From NCBI GenBank assembly GCA_030430205.1, contig JAUIGE010000036.1:1-63052 (forward strand): a DNA stretch of 63,052 nt, given 5' to 3'. The stretch's first letter is position 1. The number at the start of each line of letters is the position of its first letter. Shown here piece by piece: positions 31,301 through 35,714 of this stretch. The notes under the pieces are model-generated. The model worked only from the letters and a program-made list of their open reading frames with translations, had not been told where the DNA came from and searched no databases. The translations under genes were made by a program, and so were the position numbers. Source of the DNA: Bacteroidia bacterium (lineage in GTDB: Bacteria > Bacteroidota > Bacteroidia > J057).

Positions 31301-32019
31301 ATGTGACGCTGGATTGCCAGGCAGGTTCTGTTACTCCTACACCAGTTGCGAATCAGCTCGGTGCCAAAGCATTGCTTCAGGGGCCCTATGATCCTAATAT
31401 CGGTAAGATGAGGACTGACCTTCGTCAGCAGGGCTTATTGCCAGTTGCACAGCCCTTCAATACTGCTCCATGGAACTATATGGGTACAGAAACACTGACT
31501 CAATTGGCACCGGATTCAATCGTAGATTGGGTTTTGGTTGAGTTGAGAGATGTGAACAATCCTAAGATTGTCCTGGCTCGCAAAGCAGCTGTGCTGCTCA
31601 AAGGTGGACAGTTAGTCCAGGAGGATGGCCATAGTTTGATGGAGGTCCCTCAGGGAGTGACAAACTTCTATCTGGTGGTTTATAACTGGAACCACCTGGC
31701 TGTGATGTCATCACAACCGCTTCAGAAGTATGGAAATGTATACTTCCATGATTTCAGCAAAGGGATGAACAGCTTGTTTCAGGATATCACAATCTCTAAC
31801 CTGCCAGGTGTTTTGGTTCCTGCTGGAGTGAGCTTGTTATACCAGGGCGATGCCTCTGGCGATGCACAGATCAACTCCCTTGACCTGGGGCAGGTTATGC
31901 AGCAGTACTTCAATACGGGTTCCAATCATTCAGATGTCAACCTCGATGGAATGATTAACTCCCTTGATGTGGGCCGTGCTATGCAGAATTACTTTAAACG
32001 GTCGCATGTGCCTAAATAG
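16333..32019 (+). CDS. giant SdrD_B-repeat surface lipoprotein/adhesin
   Basis: 5228 residues. Signal peptide with lipobox LLLAAC (Cys26). Residues about 40-215 resemble the DUF7948 domain that precedes SBBP propellers (DVRFYDKGNSLMGYDV, GADPRQIQF, YGLTIDPS). DUF11-like segments follow (SLILDKQASNTNPAPGQAFT; YELTLENRGNADI). About 21 SdrD_B units start near 19621, 20251, 20685, 21067, 21523, 24217, 24718, 25156, 25675, 26164, 26680, 27124, 27634, 28006, 28366, 28717, 29068, 29419, 29767, 30115 and 30460, each opening like LGNYVWxDxNxNGxQD. Six 89-residue repeats lie between (22351-23952) and a SprB-like unit at 23941-24216. The last approximately 55 residues hold two dockerin-like loops (GDASGDAQINSLDLGQ; DVNLDGMINSLDVGR). 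Probably a calcium-stiffened stalk for adhesion or matrix. Export route uncertain: lipobox but no T9SS sorting domain. Confidence 0.9.
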   Translation: MFNSDLAVFRSLSRLALGMFLLLAACTRAEKNVPQDDGTQQPLVFVQSDETSPQVLAKGYEMIFHPDIVEVRAEETADIFAIRFNGAMKTTPELEENPSTGRKELWYKNISTDTDVRFYDKGNSLMGYDVMLKAGADPRQIQFCLEGMEESFIAENGELVMRRGEEEIRHTPPYTYQEINGELVEVASRFQLEGDCLGFEVEEYNPAYGLTIDPSIYRANAVSLILDKQASNTNPAPGQAFTYRIRYRCASLTEDCQDATIVDLLPAEFDVANFTGIGGSVETADLTGTTLTWTLGDGSGGDLPAGSAGVLVINGRFPTCGPTLASGSLHTNSVTFSATNASSNPTATADVTLNGAVAACPTGGGGGSQNTDFRKVKRRPYAVVDGPVQFWVISMPTKDETGPTDAIYTVTDVLPTNAIFTGLTDMTEWTSSGSDGVIGQIQIQCANSGNWFTLIDNGADQLDYREDLTGSSHYANQIPAAATECLVIDDPNFNRFFGADRAGYFNISAIRFTVDESQWTSATFQPDIIVTYVVVSENPFAGQTVSISGGGGTSDAMPSWQAPVPNDIQINCINATVGTFGGTTPQDMDKDDGGAITSQDCVTSPIYGPGTGELHPLKSLLGFGTSSLLGSSSPDANAVPPQTLKSNSVYYELKLEQESSSGSIEGLRVFELLDANLSYDPAVNWYTISLSETSEGVFNNGQNIFDQPDCGDPDFTVIPNYAGTGRTALIWDFGTCILHPTPTGKAASPAIINIYLEATVKAGIPAGTSIENAFMALYDNQGVEQQISGCQPNSNSIDDYWNIVLNPDYSDADRSFSDMLDNSDLDGNGQTSLDFLCPSEVITSTLPAITDMVSEKLVKGKLDAQFSKYPLSGNTDLTGEGVYELTLENRGNADITTFDLVDILPHIGDVGVIPANGSRLSTWQEELAGAITVERSSDGGVTYTAVPTGDLPLGIQYSASTNPERFSADPASNFDVLTADAAAAASFPAGSTVNPWGASAIGAHSFSFRFTPTSTGGVFPSGDIIRITVPVQLASGTCPPGQSGSPCSGIVNPNAVAWNSFAFGATYDNGGTPTRLLDTEPIKVGLKMVDPSATAALGDFVWNDLNANGVQDGGEPGFQGVTVSLFTSLNVQNGLIDINGDGNYDSNDDGIIGNLTIIDGRVDTDGDNDTDTDDDMAASNRFGGFAIVDGYIDIDGDGNGGEINGEDDGAFEGRVDQTATDANGAYHFYGLTPSTVYEVRLDNLINFSGGVLAGYSLSPQDVTSGGGNDTNDSDAANNANGNPEITATTGVGGSDIITYDFGFFQSNSLGNYVWYDLDEFGDQTSGEPPVQGAVVTLYSVGTNGVAEAGGGDDVLIGTQTTGANGLYLFEDLPNGTYYARFDISGITGNDPNTGTTVVPSNWTFTTANAASNDQTDSDANLAGFTQNVTLTGNQTNLSLDAGLKAPPANPGAIEGVVWEDRNANGRHNFPTEERIEGITVNLLDDLGLPVSSTTTNSQGEYSFTGLTPADYQVQIVLPPSFTQTTFDVGNNSNDDAANALVDDADDNDFDPTDLLSPLITVTAGNTEGDIDAGIIAPVSLGNRVWIDANDNGVLDGSESGLAGVTVRLINSDGSTVEETTTTDANGRYLFDELTAGDQYFVEIVIPTGYRSSSDAANTATPFAADSDDNGAGVQKEGTIRSALVTLTVPATGANIGELDDAIPINGAIDPTPDYKAFYAVDFGVLLAQNVAIGNLVFNDGNRDGIFNGSDAGINGVRVELYRSDQTPGLSTPLTFQNTSAGFYLFDNLEEGDYIVYIPGSNFNAFQPLENLTSSTPEGGDNTSDDNADENGQNTLVNGGIASTTIVLRANTEPQSEAGQGSYTGSLDDDNVNLTVDFGFGLACPTISGVNDISGSGNPAAICAGETFSVRVTHSADPAADIELYYSTTQLSTAAAVYALATAVTNGTATPAASATTTDFTNLSIPAATTGTVYLYARISTGGSSPYVNGSCEPFFEGQIQIDIPATVEAGAAQTICETETVTLNGSIGGGASSSTWSTSGDGTFNTASALNAIYTPGTNDIAAGTVTLTLTTDDPTGPCVAESDQMVVTIADDATADAGAAQTICETETVSLTGTIGGGATSLTWTTSGDGNFNNANSATAIYTPGINDISAGTVTLTLTTDDPAGSCNAASDQMVVTINDQPEVNANADQTICETETVSLNGSIGGGATSSTWSTSGDGTFNTASALNAIYTPGTNDIAAGTVTLTLTTDDPAGPCVAESDQMVVTIADDAIADAGAAQTICETETVSLTGTIGGGATSLTWTTSGDGTFNNANSATAIYTPGINDISAGTVTLTLTTDDPAGSCNAASDQMVVTINDQPEVNANADQTICETETVSLNGSISGGASSSIWTTSGDGTFNTASALNAIYTPGTNDIAAGTVTLTLTTDDPAGPCVAESDQMVVTINDQPEVNAGADETICEDETVTISGSISGSASSSTWTTSGDGTFNNASALNAIYTPGTNDIAAGTVTLTLTTDDPFGPCVAESDQMVVTINPLPTFTLSKVDEQTCLGNDGSFTLSGLTNGATYTLGYSFNSTPVTPGTETANGSGEITISNLAPGDYTNITVTDANTCESVAASVTIDPANCYRIGNLVWLDANNNGSAESAESGINGVEVTLYADDDATSGPSAGDTQVGTETTAGGGKYSFENLTAGTYYAIIGDGQASLTNRYSSTKGEEANPDSDGDNNDNGVTILAGATPLAGISSGLITLGPGSNEPTVEQLRSDDGTIDDTGAPGIPDNQSNYTLDFSFFAPMSVGNYVWLDLDGDGDQDGGAEPAFPGIEMQLLINDGAGNYLAAVDVTGTTVANQTTDATGNYTFTNLPPGEYKVVMVNPPAGYYLTTGGADVDADDSDDDSNAQGTYPGGVESLPFTLVNNTEPVAGIDGDDENGNQTVDFGLAGYNLGNYVWFDADNSGHVNGADGANPGLDGVVLTLLDANNGDAPFDFDPETAGVQSEVTTTNGGEYLFTGLPAGNYKVQVGTANFGVTGSLAGLYPSNGGANENDDPEQSAAGGTDQDDNAHFVADPTTTAVTTGVLILGPGGVEPTSENPDNDNTAIADNRSNLTLDLGFNGPLSLGDLVWLDQNVNGIQDGGTEEPGIDGVELSLEVYDPQAMTYGPAVHVNGNPVANETTAGGGLYSFNNLRAGIYRVTILSDNWNTSNVFGAGGLYEGALGTISQGGDDGTPNDDNGDNDFVAFPPNGIRSTNIELVDNGEGNREPSANINRDQTVDFAVTRPFSIGNRIWYDLDNNGILDAGEQGIDGVLVELYEVDGLTSARTFVDDMNTQDGGFYVFTTLPPGDYEVVLPASNFAPGTGVLNSYHSTGTNILANGTIVETPAVDPDNDLDSDVDENGTQVSATAAISSGVLTLGPKASQPFEPITDDDNLGGNLTDPAPDFLTNYTVDFGFYTTSLGNQVWEDQNNNGVRDAGEPAIQGVLVELLSADGTQVLDTDITNGNGRYMFENLPEGDYQIRLTPPAGFVSSTGTNGQASGPYEPAVDPNTVIVNNDDNGTQGAGAQAGYVISPIITQEAGNEHDVNLTDGTSTDRRVDFGLFEPLNIGNRVFLDDDGLGTQFSTANNGTQDLNEPGIAGVALTLYLDANGDGIADTPGSPIARDTTDADGYYMFDYLSEGTYVIGIDAHNFAAGQPLDALFSSTISDPTPNNDQDLDDNGIDDPDYETNGIFSGPITLLDDMEPTNDADKGPDGDGLADNNNSNLSVDFGFVAPATYGDYVWEDINQNGLQDSNEDGVAGVMVTLYEIDLGSMTIVRTVGTDVTDTDGLYLFEELAPNRYYYASYSNLPAGYVVTAQSASSNDSIDSDIDQLTLANVQTHLAPGEDDMTWDVGIYLPLSSVGDYAWEDLDEDGYQEAGEPPVPGVMVILYAAIGSPVDTTYTDANGRYLFEDLQPGDYFIEFHDLPAAYDDYVFSPANQNPNDASDSDVDPTTGRTAVFTLDPGEFDPNWDAGIYLPKASLGNRVWRDDNEDGIQDANEVGVPNVKVILYDDNGTPLDSTYTDAQGFYSFDELTPGDYVVKFTDLPTGFSLTDKGQGNDGTTDSDADSITGLTTTITLGPGENNPDIDAGIYRPLASLGDLVWEDLNENGIQDTNEPGVSGVTVVLKMANGTAVATTTTDANGSYDFAMLVPGDYYVTFSNLPTGYQLTGKDLGINDSLDSDADPITGQTAVTTLSPGENDPTWDAGIYQPKASLGDYVWEDDNENGIQDGGETGVAGVKVILFDANGVKLDSTATDANGFYLFDMLDPGAYYVQFKDIPTDYTFSPKDVATSDTQDSDADVNTGVTAPVTLSAGQAYRDLDAGIYLPKASLGDRVWNDLDKDGIQDPGEVGVAGIKVVLYDNHGNRIDSTNTNINGNYLFDELTPATYQLGFEMTPPGFTFSPKNTGGPANDSDADPISGITAPVTLAPGEDNRDVDAGIHQPLASLGNFVWNDYNEDGVQDGNEPGVGGVKVILLDGAGNKIDSSLTDPQGGYIFTDLTPGTYSVQFTDLPADFVFTTPDQGNDQTDSDAHPQTGNTSTVSLTPGQNYPDLDAGIYQPKAALGDKVWLDLDQDGEQDATESGVANVKVVLYDGTGTAVDSVLTDAQGNYLFPDLLPGDYFVQFKDLPADHNFSPQDNTNDSDDSDANQQGFTNPVTLGPGETKLTVDAGIIPPTASLGDYVWYDLNEDGVQNGNEPPVTGIQVVLNDGNGNPLDTTYTDASGHYLFEDLPAGDYIVSFPNIPTGYQVTDPGQGGDNTMDSDVDPISGQTGVITLQPGEERRDDADLGISPISVTDCSAEAYMSGGFAMLFTSGSYPGPDNRWVFDAAGGSFKTYVDGTARLSGRLVNASNSSLTFDMNLRLVNVKDWGEWTADGGQVKGAPNGPFMTWDFFEVDSLNSYLLGMGDTLWLSHMPVSRTYGFQLGEGANDKNSDYGLGGWWFFNSTSGNYAGTGDFNVTLDCQAGSVTPTPVANQLGAKALLQGPYDPNIGKMRTDLRQQGLLPVAQPFNTAPWNYMGTETLTQLAPDSIVDWVLVELRDVNNPKIVLARKAAVLLKGGQLVQEDGHSLMEVPQGVTNFYLVVYNWNHLAVMSSQPLQKYGNVYFHDFSKGMNSLFQDITISNLPGVLVPAGVSLLYQGDASGDAQINSLDLGQVMQQYFNTGSNHSDVNLDGMINSLDVGRAMQNYFKRSHVPK
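22351..23952 (+). repeat. six tandem 267-bp coding repeats
   Basis: Units begin at 22351, 22618, 22885, 23152, 23419 and 23686, exactly 267 bp (89 residues) apart, each starting around AGAAQTICETETV and ending SDQMVVTI. Units 1-2 and 3-4 are nearly identical at DNA level over a 534-bp super-unit (differences are scattered single bases), which points to recent duplication. Each unit looks like one Ig/PKD-like beta-sandwich with two conserved cysteines. Confidence 0.85.
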
Positions 32020-32032
32020 ACTTTGAGACTGC

Positions 32033-32110
32033 GAGAGGCGGGACAGCGAGAGGCGAGACAAAAGACTTTTAATCGAATCTGTCTCGCTTCTCCTTCGCTT
32101 CCCGCCTCTC
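32033..32110. terminator. long inverted repeat after giant adhesin gene
   Basis: The left arm gagaggcgggacagcgagag (32033 onward, continuing gcgagac) pairs with the right arm gtctcgcttctccttcgctt (32081 onward, continuing cccgcctctc), a bulged stem of about 25 pairs around an AT-rich loop. It starts 14 bp after the adhesin stop. It may end the adhesin transcript or belong to a REP-type family (gagacNgcgagac-like runs are frequent in this phylum). Confidence 0.5.
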
Positions 32111-32137
32111 CTTCGCATCTCCATAACAACAAAAAAA

Positions 32138-32944
32138 ATGAAAAAAGTACTTTATTTTATTCTCTTCCCTATCTTCTCATTGGGTGCTTTGTTGCCTGCG
32201 CAGCAGCTGGCTATCTCTTATGAGATCATTCCCCAATCAGACAATGAGTTGGTCATGCATGTTTACTTGCAGAGCCTGACAAATCAGGATCAGCCTATCA
32301 GGGCTATTAATCTTTCGTTGGCGATCCCCGAAAGTTGTGTCAAAATTACGGGGCAGACAGCTGTCTTTTCAGATGCCTGGACCGATTATTTACAGGAAGT
32401 ACAAATAACTGATCAGCTGGATCTGAATTATAATAATTGGCATTATGACAACCGATGGCAATTTGGGAGTGCAGATCCAGGCTTGCCTAATACCAGGGCG
32501 ATCATTGCTCCTGCTCAAGACAAGGCAGCACTTTTGATTATGCAAATAAGACTTAAAGGAAATTGCACGGATAAATTGTATTTGGAAAACCAGACACAGA
32601 ATGGTTTAAACCAGGTAGGGGATGCCCAAATGCAAGCTATGGAATGGATAATTATTCATCCAAAGGCAAGCATAGAACTGCAAAATGGAGTAAGCCTTCA
32701 AGCTTTTCCAAATCCAGTAAATGATGTGTTGAATATCCACCTGGATGGTCATAGAGAACATGCATATAGCCTGGAATTATTTTCCCTTGAAGGAAAAATG
32801 ATCATGCAGGAACAAATGGATATAGAACAGCAGGAACTAAAAATAAAGATGGACCACCTGCCTAATGCAGTATATGTCCTTTCTGTAAGAAAGAAGGGTG
32901 AAGGAGAAAGCCAATTTTTTAAACTGAAAGTGATAAAGAAATAA
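32138..32944 (+). CDS. small secreted protein with T9SS sorting domain
   Basis: 268 residues. Signal peptide MKKVLYFILFPIFSLGALLPA. Residues about 22-170 form an unidentified beta-rich domain (QPIRAINLSLAIPESCVKI; AALLIMQIRLKGNC) that has the general pattern of a cohesin-like fold, but similarity is weak. Residues about 190-268 are a type A T9SS C-terminal sorting domain (LQAFPNPVNDVLNIHL, SLELFSLEGKMI, LPNAVYVLSVR, FKLKVIKK), so it should be exported across the outer membrane by PorU-dependent sorting. It is 118 bp after the giant adhesin, likely a functional partner. Confidence 0.85.
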   Translation: MKKVLYFILFPIFSLGALLPAQQLAISYEIIPQSDNELVMHVYLQSLTNQDQPIRAINLSLAIPESCVKITGQTAVFSDAWTDYLQEVQITDQLDLNYNNWHYDNRWQFGSADPGLPNTRAIIAPAQDKAALLIMQIRLKGNCTDKLYLENQTQNGLNQVGDAQMQAMEWIIIHPKASIELQNGVSLQAFPNPVNDVLNIHLDGHREHAYSLELFSLEGKMIMQEQMDIEQQELKIKMDHLPNAVYVLSVRKKGEGESQFFKLKVIKK

Positions 32945-33017
32945 AAGAATATCCAAAGGAGTGGAAATTGACTTAAGGGCAATACTGCCTGGAGGCAGGG
33001 GGCCATATTTTGTATCC

Positions 33018-34430
33018 TCAATCAAAGATCGCCATCAGCTGCTGGTTCAGTTCGGGAAAGCCGGTTTTGAGTCGTTCCATCAGGTTCATATAAATGGCCC
33101 TTTTGTTAGCGATCTCCTCCTGTAGGTTGGATTCAAACTCCTGAATGAGTTCTTCGAAGCTCAGGTCCCCATGCTGGTACCTTGCCATGCTGGTATACCA
33201 GGCGATGGTCGGGAGGTAGTTGGAGCGGGATTTATACCTTCTCTCTTTTTCTACAAGTCGGTATTTTCGCACAATGCCTGTGACTTCTGTATAGCGCTTG
33301 AGCAGGAGCAGGCATTCGAGGTAGGTAGAAAAAAAACGGTGCCAGCGGTATCGGAGAATCTCCTTTTTGTAGGCGTTTAGGTTGATCTCGCCATAGGCGC
33401 GCGCCTTTTCGTATTCCCCCATCATGATGAGGGTCTTCATATACAAAGCCACAAAGCCGATGCGGCTGTGGTAGTTGTGGGTGGATTTGAGAGAAGGCAG
33501 CGCCTCTCTCAGGATGTGCCAGCTTTCAGATACCTGCCCCATCTGAAGCAAGACATTGCAGAGGTTATTGACATAAAAAAGGTAATCGTGATTTTTTCTG
33601 CGAATGGACAGGTGCCCATAGTAAACGCCCTGCTCCAACTCGCCCAGGCGGGTATGCAGGAGCAGGCGGTTATTGTAGTAATTGAGCAAAATCCTTTTGG
33701 AGTAATATTTTCCTTCCCCAAATGCCTTGCTTAGGTATTGGAACATCTGCTGGATCTGCCCATATTTATTGTAGTTAAAAGCGATGAAAATCAACCGAAT
33801 CAGGGCCATATAACGGTTCAGGCCATCCAGTTTTTCATCATAAAACGTGTCTGTGAGCCACTTTTCCCACTGGATAGATTCCTGGGTATTTTCGGCATAA
33901 TGCCTGATGATGTCTTTGGAGGCCTGATGAAGCTGCTCATTGACGAGCATGGCATGTTCATAGGAGAGTTTGTATTGTTGCAAAAAATCATCGACCAGCT
34001 GGTGGTCTGCATACCGCAGCCGGATGAGCAAAAATTGGCGGTAGAGTCTAATGACTTCATAGAACTTGATAAAATGAAAGCGCGGATGCGCATAATGGCG
34101 GATAGCTTTGAGCAACTCTTTCTCCTCCGCCGGGCTGATGATATCCCAGCTGATCTTGCGTTCGAGCTCGATCATCCAGGCGAAGTCCTGGTCCACATCA
34201 ATGGCTTGTAGCTGCTTGCTGATCCAGGCTTTGAGGTGAGAATATTTGCGTTTGTCAATGCTTTCATCATAGGGCCTGGGCTGCTGGAAACTGTGGCAAT
34301 TTTCGTCTATCTGCTGCAGGATATTCAACTTGATGGGGTCAGCCATCTGCTGTATCGCCAGTAGATACTGCGTCTCATGCGGCAGCAGGCTGTTTGCAAA
34401 ATCTGTGAATATTTTCAGTTTCGAACGCAT
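33018..34430 (-). CDS. alpha-solenoid (TPR-like) protein of unknown function
   Basis: 470 residues, no signal peptide or membrane helix, so probably cytoplasmic. The sequence is a run of amphipathic helices with aromatic and Arg/Leu-rich positions (RLYRQFLLIRLRYADHQLVD, NNLCNVLLQMGQVSESWHIL, KTLIMMGEYEKARAYGEINL) in the spacing of degenerate TPRs. Proteins of this look are widespread in Saprospiria and unassigned. The stop is 74 bp from the convergent T9SS protein; a small palindrome ctgcctggaggcag (32985-32998) lies between them. Confidence 0.75.
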   Translation of the reverse strand: MRSKLKIFTDFANSLLPHETQYLLAIQQMADPIKLNILQQIDENCHSFQQPRPYDESIDKRKYSHLKAWISKQLQAIDVDQDFAWMIELERKISWDIISPAEEKELLKAIRHYAHPRFHFIKFYEVIRLYRQFLLIRLRYADHQLVDDFLQQYKLSYEHAMLVNEQLHQASKDIIRHYAENTQESIQWEKWLTDTFYDEKLDGLNRYMALIRLIFIAFNYNKYGQIQQMFQYLSKAFGEGKYYSKRILLNYYNNRLLLHTRLGELEQGVYYGHLSIRRKNHDYLFYVNNLCNVLLQMGQVSESWHILREALPSLKSTHNYHSRIGFVALYMKTLIMMGEYEKARAYGEINLNAYKKEILRYRWHRFFSTYLECLLLLKRYTEVTGIVRKYRLVEKERRYKSRSNYLPTIAWYTSMARYQHGDLSFEELIQEFESNLQEEIANKRAIYMNLMERLKTGFPELNQQLMAIFD

Positions 34431-34452
34431 CGCAACTTGGATTCAGGTGTGT

Positions 34453-35196
34453 TTAGGCGACCAGACCGCCATCTACACTCAGGGTCGTCCCTGTGATAAA
34501 TGCCGCCTGTTCTGACGCCAAAAAGGCGTATGCATGGGCGATATCTTCGGGTTTTCCCAGTTTTTTCAAAGGGGTCTTTTCGTGAATCCCCGCGATGATA
34601 TGCGGCGGAATGGTATCTATCATTTCGGTTTGGATAAAACCCGGCGCAACCGCATTGACGGTGATGCCTTTAGGCCCCAACTCTCTGGCCCAGACCTTGG
34701 TCATGCCGATCACGCCTGCCTTGGTGGCGACATAGTTGCTCTGGCCGTAGTTGCCATACAGCGCCACGATGGAGCTGGCGTTGATGATTCTGCCATAGCC
34801 TTTTTCGACCATATAGGCCGATACGGCCTGGGTGCAATAAAAGACGCCCGTCAGGTTGACGTCGATCACCTGCTTCCATTGCAGGGGCGTCATTTTCTTC
34901 ATGGAAGCATCCCGTGTGATGCCTGCATTGTTGATCAGGATGTCTATCCGGTCCCATTTTTCAACTACTGCCAGGGCTGCCGCCTGCACAGATTCGAGAT
35001 CGGTGGTGTCCACCTGCTGAAAAAAAGCTGTATGCCCCTGCGCCTGCCAGGCGGAGACGACTTGCCTGCCGCTGGCCTCATCTATATCCCAGATGGCTAC
35101 TTTGGCTCCCAGAGCCATAAAGGTCTCGGCGGTCACTTTTCCTATCCCGCGGGCTCCGCCCGTGATGATAGCTACTTTGTCATGGAGTTGGATCAT
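34453..35196 (-). CDS. short-chain dehydrogenase (FabG/PhaB-like)
   Basis: About 247 residues from ATG 35196 (MIQLHDKVAIITGG); an in-frame ATG at 35208 would add MYDN. NAD(P)-dependent reductase with the classical SDR motifs: cofactor loop TGGARGIG, LINNAGITRD, catalytic Ser in INASSIVALYG and YxxxK in NYVATKAG, and the C-terminal SVDGG. Closest in look to 3-oxoacyl-ACP or acetoacetyl-CoA reductases. Divergent from the transporter/TonB/KAS cluster, with which it may share regulation and fatty-acyl or hydroxyacid substrates. Confidence 0.9.
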   Translation of the reverse strand: MIQLHDKVAIITGGARGIGKVTAETFMALGAKVAIWDIDEASGRQVVSAWQAQGHTAFFQQVDTTDLESVQAAALAVVEKWDRIDILINNAGITRDASMKKMTPLQWKQVIDVNLTGVFYCTQAVSAYMVEKGYGRIINASSIVALYGNYGQSNYVATKAGVIGMTKVWARELGPKGITVNAVAPGFIQTEMIDTIPPHIIAGIHEKTPLKKLGKPEDIAHAYAFLASEQAAFITGTTLSVDGGLVA

Positions 35197-35277
35197 GTTG
35201 TCATACATTTTGTCTGCTTACAAAGTAACAGTCTGAAGATAGATTGACGCAGGATGATGAAACAGAATTGAATATGA

Positions 35278-35285
35278 CAAATATA
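35278..35285 (-). promoter_or_regulatory. -7 box of SDR gene
   Basis: On the minus strand the sequence is TATATTTG, an exact fit to TAnnTTTG, about 80 bp before the SDR start. Confidence 0.45.
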
Positions 35286-35338
35286 AAAAATTTGAATCAT
35301 TTAGATATAAATATATGTAAATCAATGTTTTATTAATA

Positions 35339-35346
35339 TATTTTTG
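35339..35346 (+). promoter_or_regulatory. -7 box of symporter operon
   Basis: TATTTTTG fits TAnnTTTG. The operator-like site 35349-35367 follows within three bases and so would cover the expected transcription start. Confidence 0.45.
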
Positions 35347-35348
35347 AA

Positions 35349-35478
35349 GGTTGACTGAGCGTTTATCTTATCTGTGATATCTCCTTTAGGCGACAGGATA
35401 AAAAGTGGTATTGTGCCCTAAATCAAAAGATTTGCCTTTTTGAGAAGCCTTTTGAACAAAATAATCGTTCGGTCAACC
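35349..35478. promoter_or_regulatory. inverted pair of operator-like sites
   Basis: ggttgactgagcgtttatc (35349-35367, plus) and ggttgaccgaacgattatt (35478-35460, minus) agree at 15 of 19 positions and face each other about 92 bp apart. The GACCGAaCG core is like half-sites of TetR-type regulators of fatty-acid or aromatic catabolism, but no regulator gene is present in the neighbourhood. Placement over the predicted start of the symporter operon suggests repression. Confidence 0.5.
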
Positions 35479-35714
35479 CCTTTTATCTCTGGCGATATAT
35501 TCGGTAAAAAATGCCCCATATCTTAATATGCAACTATTTAGATATTAAAATAGATTCAGCAGAACGGTATTTTTATGAATTTAGGAAATGGGTCAGCCTA
35601 TTTTTACTTGTTGGCTAAGCAGCCAAAGTCCACGCGGACAATTTAAATTGGTCCTTATACAAGTGGAGTCAACCCGCTTGAAGACTAAGGAATCAACAAA
35701 ATTAAGGTGAAATC

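Larger units (their letters stand above)
35209..35714. other. divergent regulatory region of uptake cluster
   Basis: 506 bp, strongly AT-rich, with no gene. It holds outward-facing TAnnTTTG boxes (35278-35285 minus, 35339-35346 plus) and an inverted pair of 19-bp operator-like sites (35349-35367, 35460-35478). The symporter transcript from the plus box would have a leader of about 360 nt; nothing riboswitch-like was recognised in it. Confidence 0.55.

Noticed and set aside
31846-32019. Adhesin dockerin-like tail as part of a cellulosome
   Set aside because: No glycoside hydrolase or scaffoldin-like gene lies nearby; the loops may simply bind calcium.
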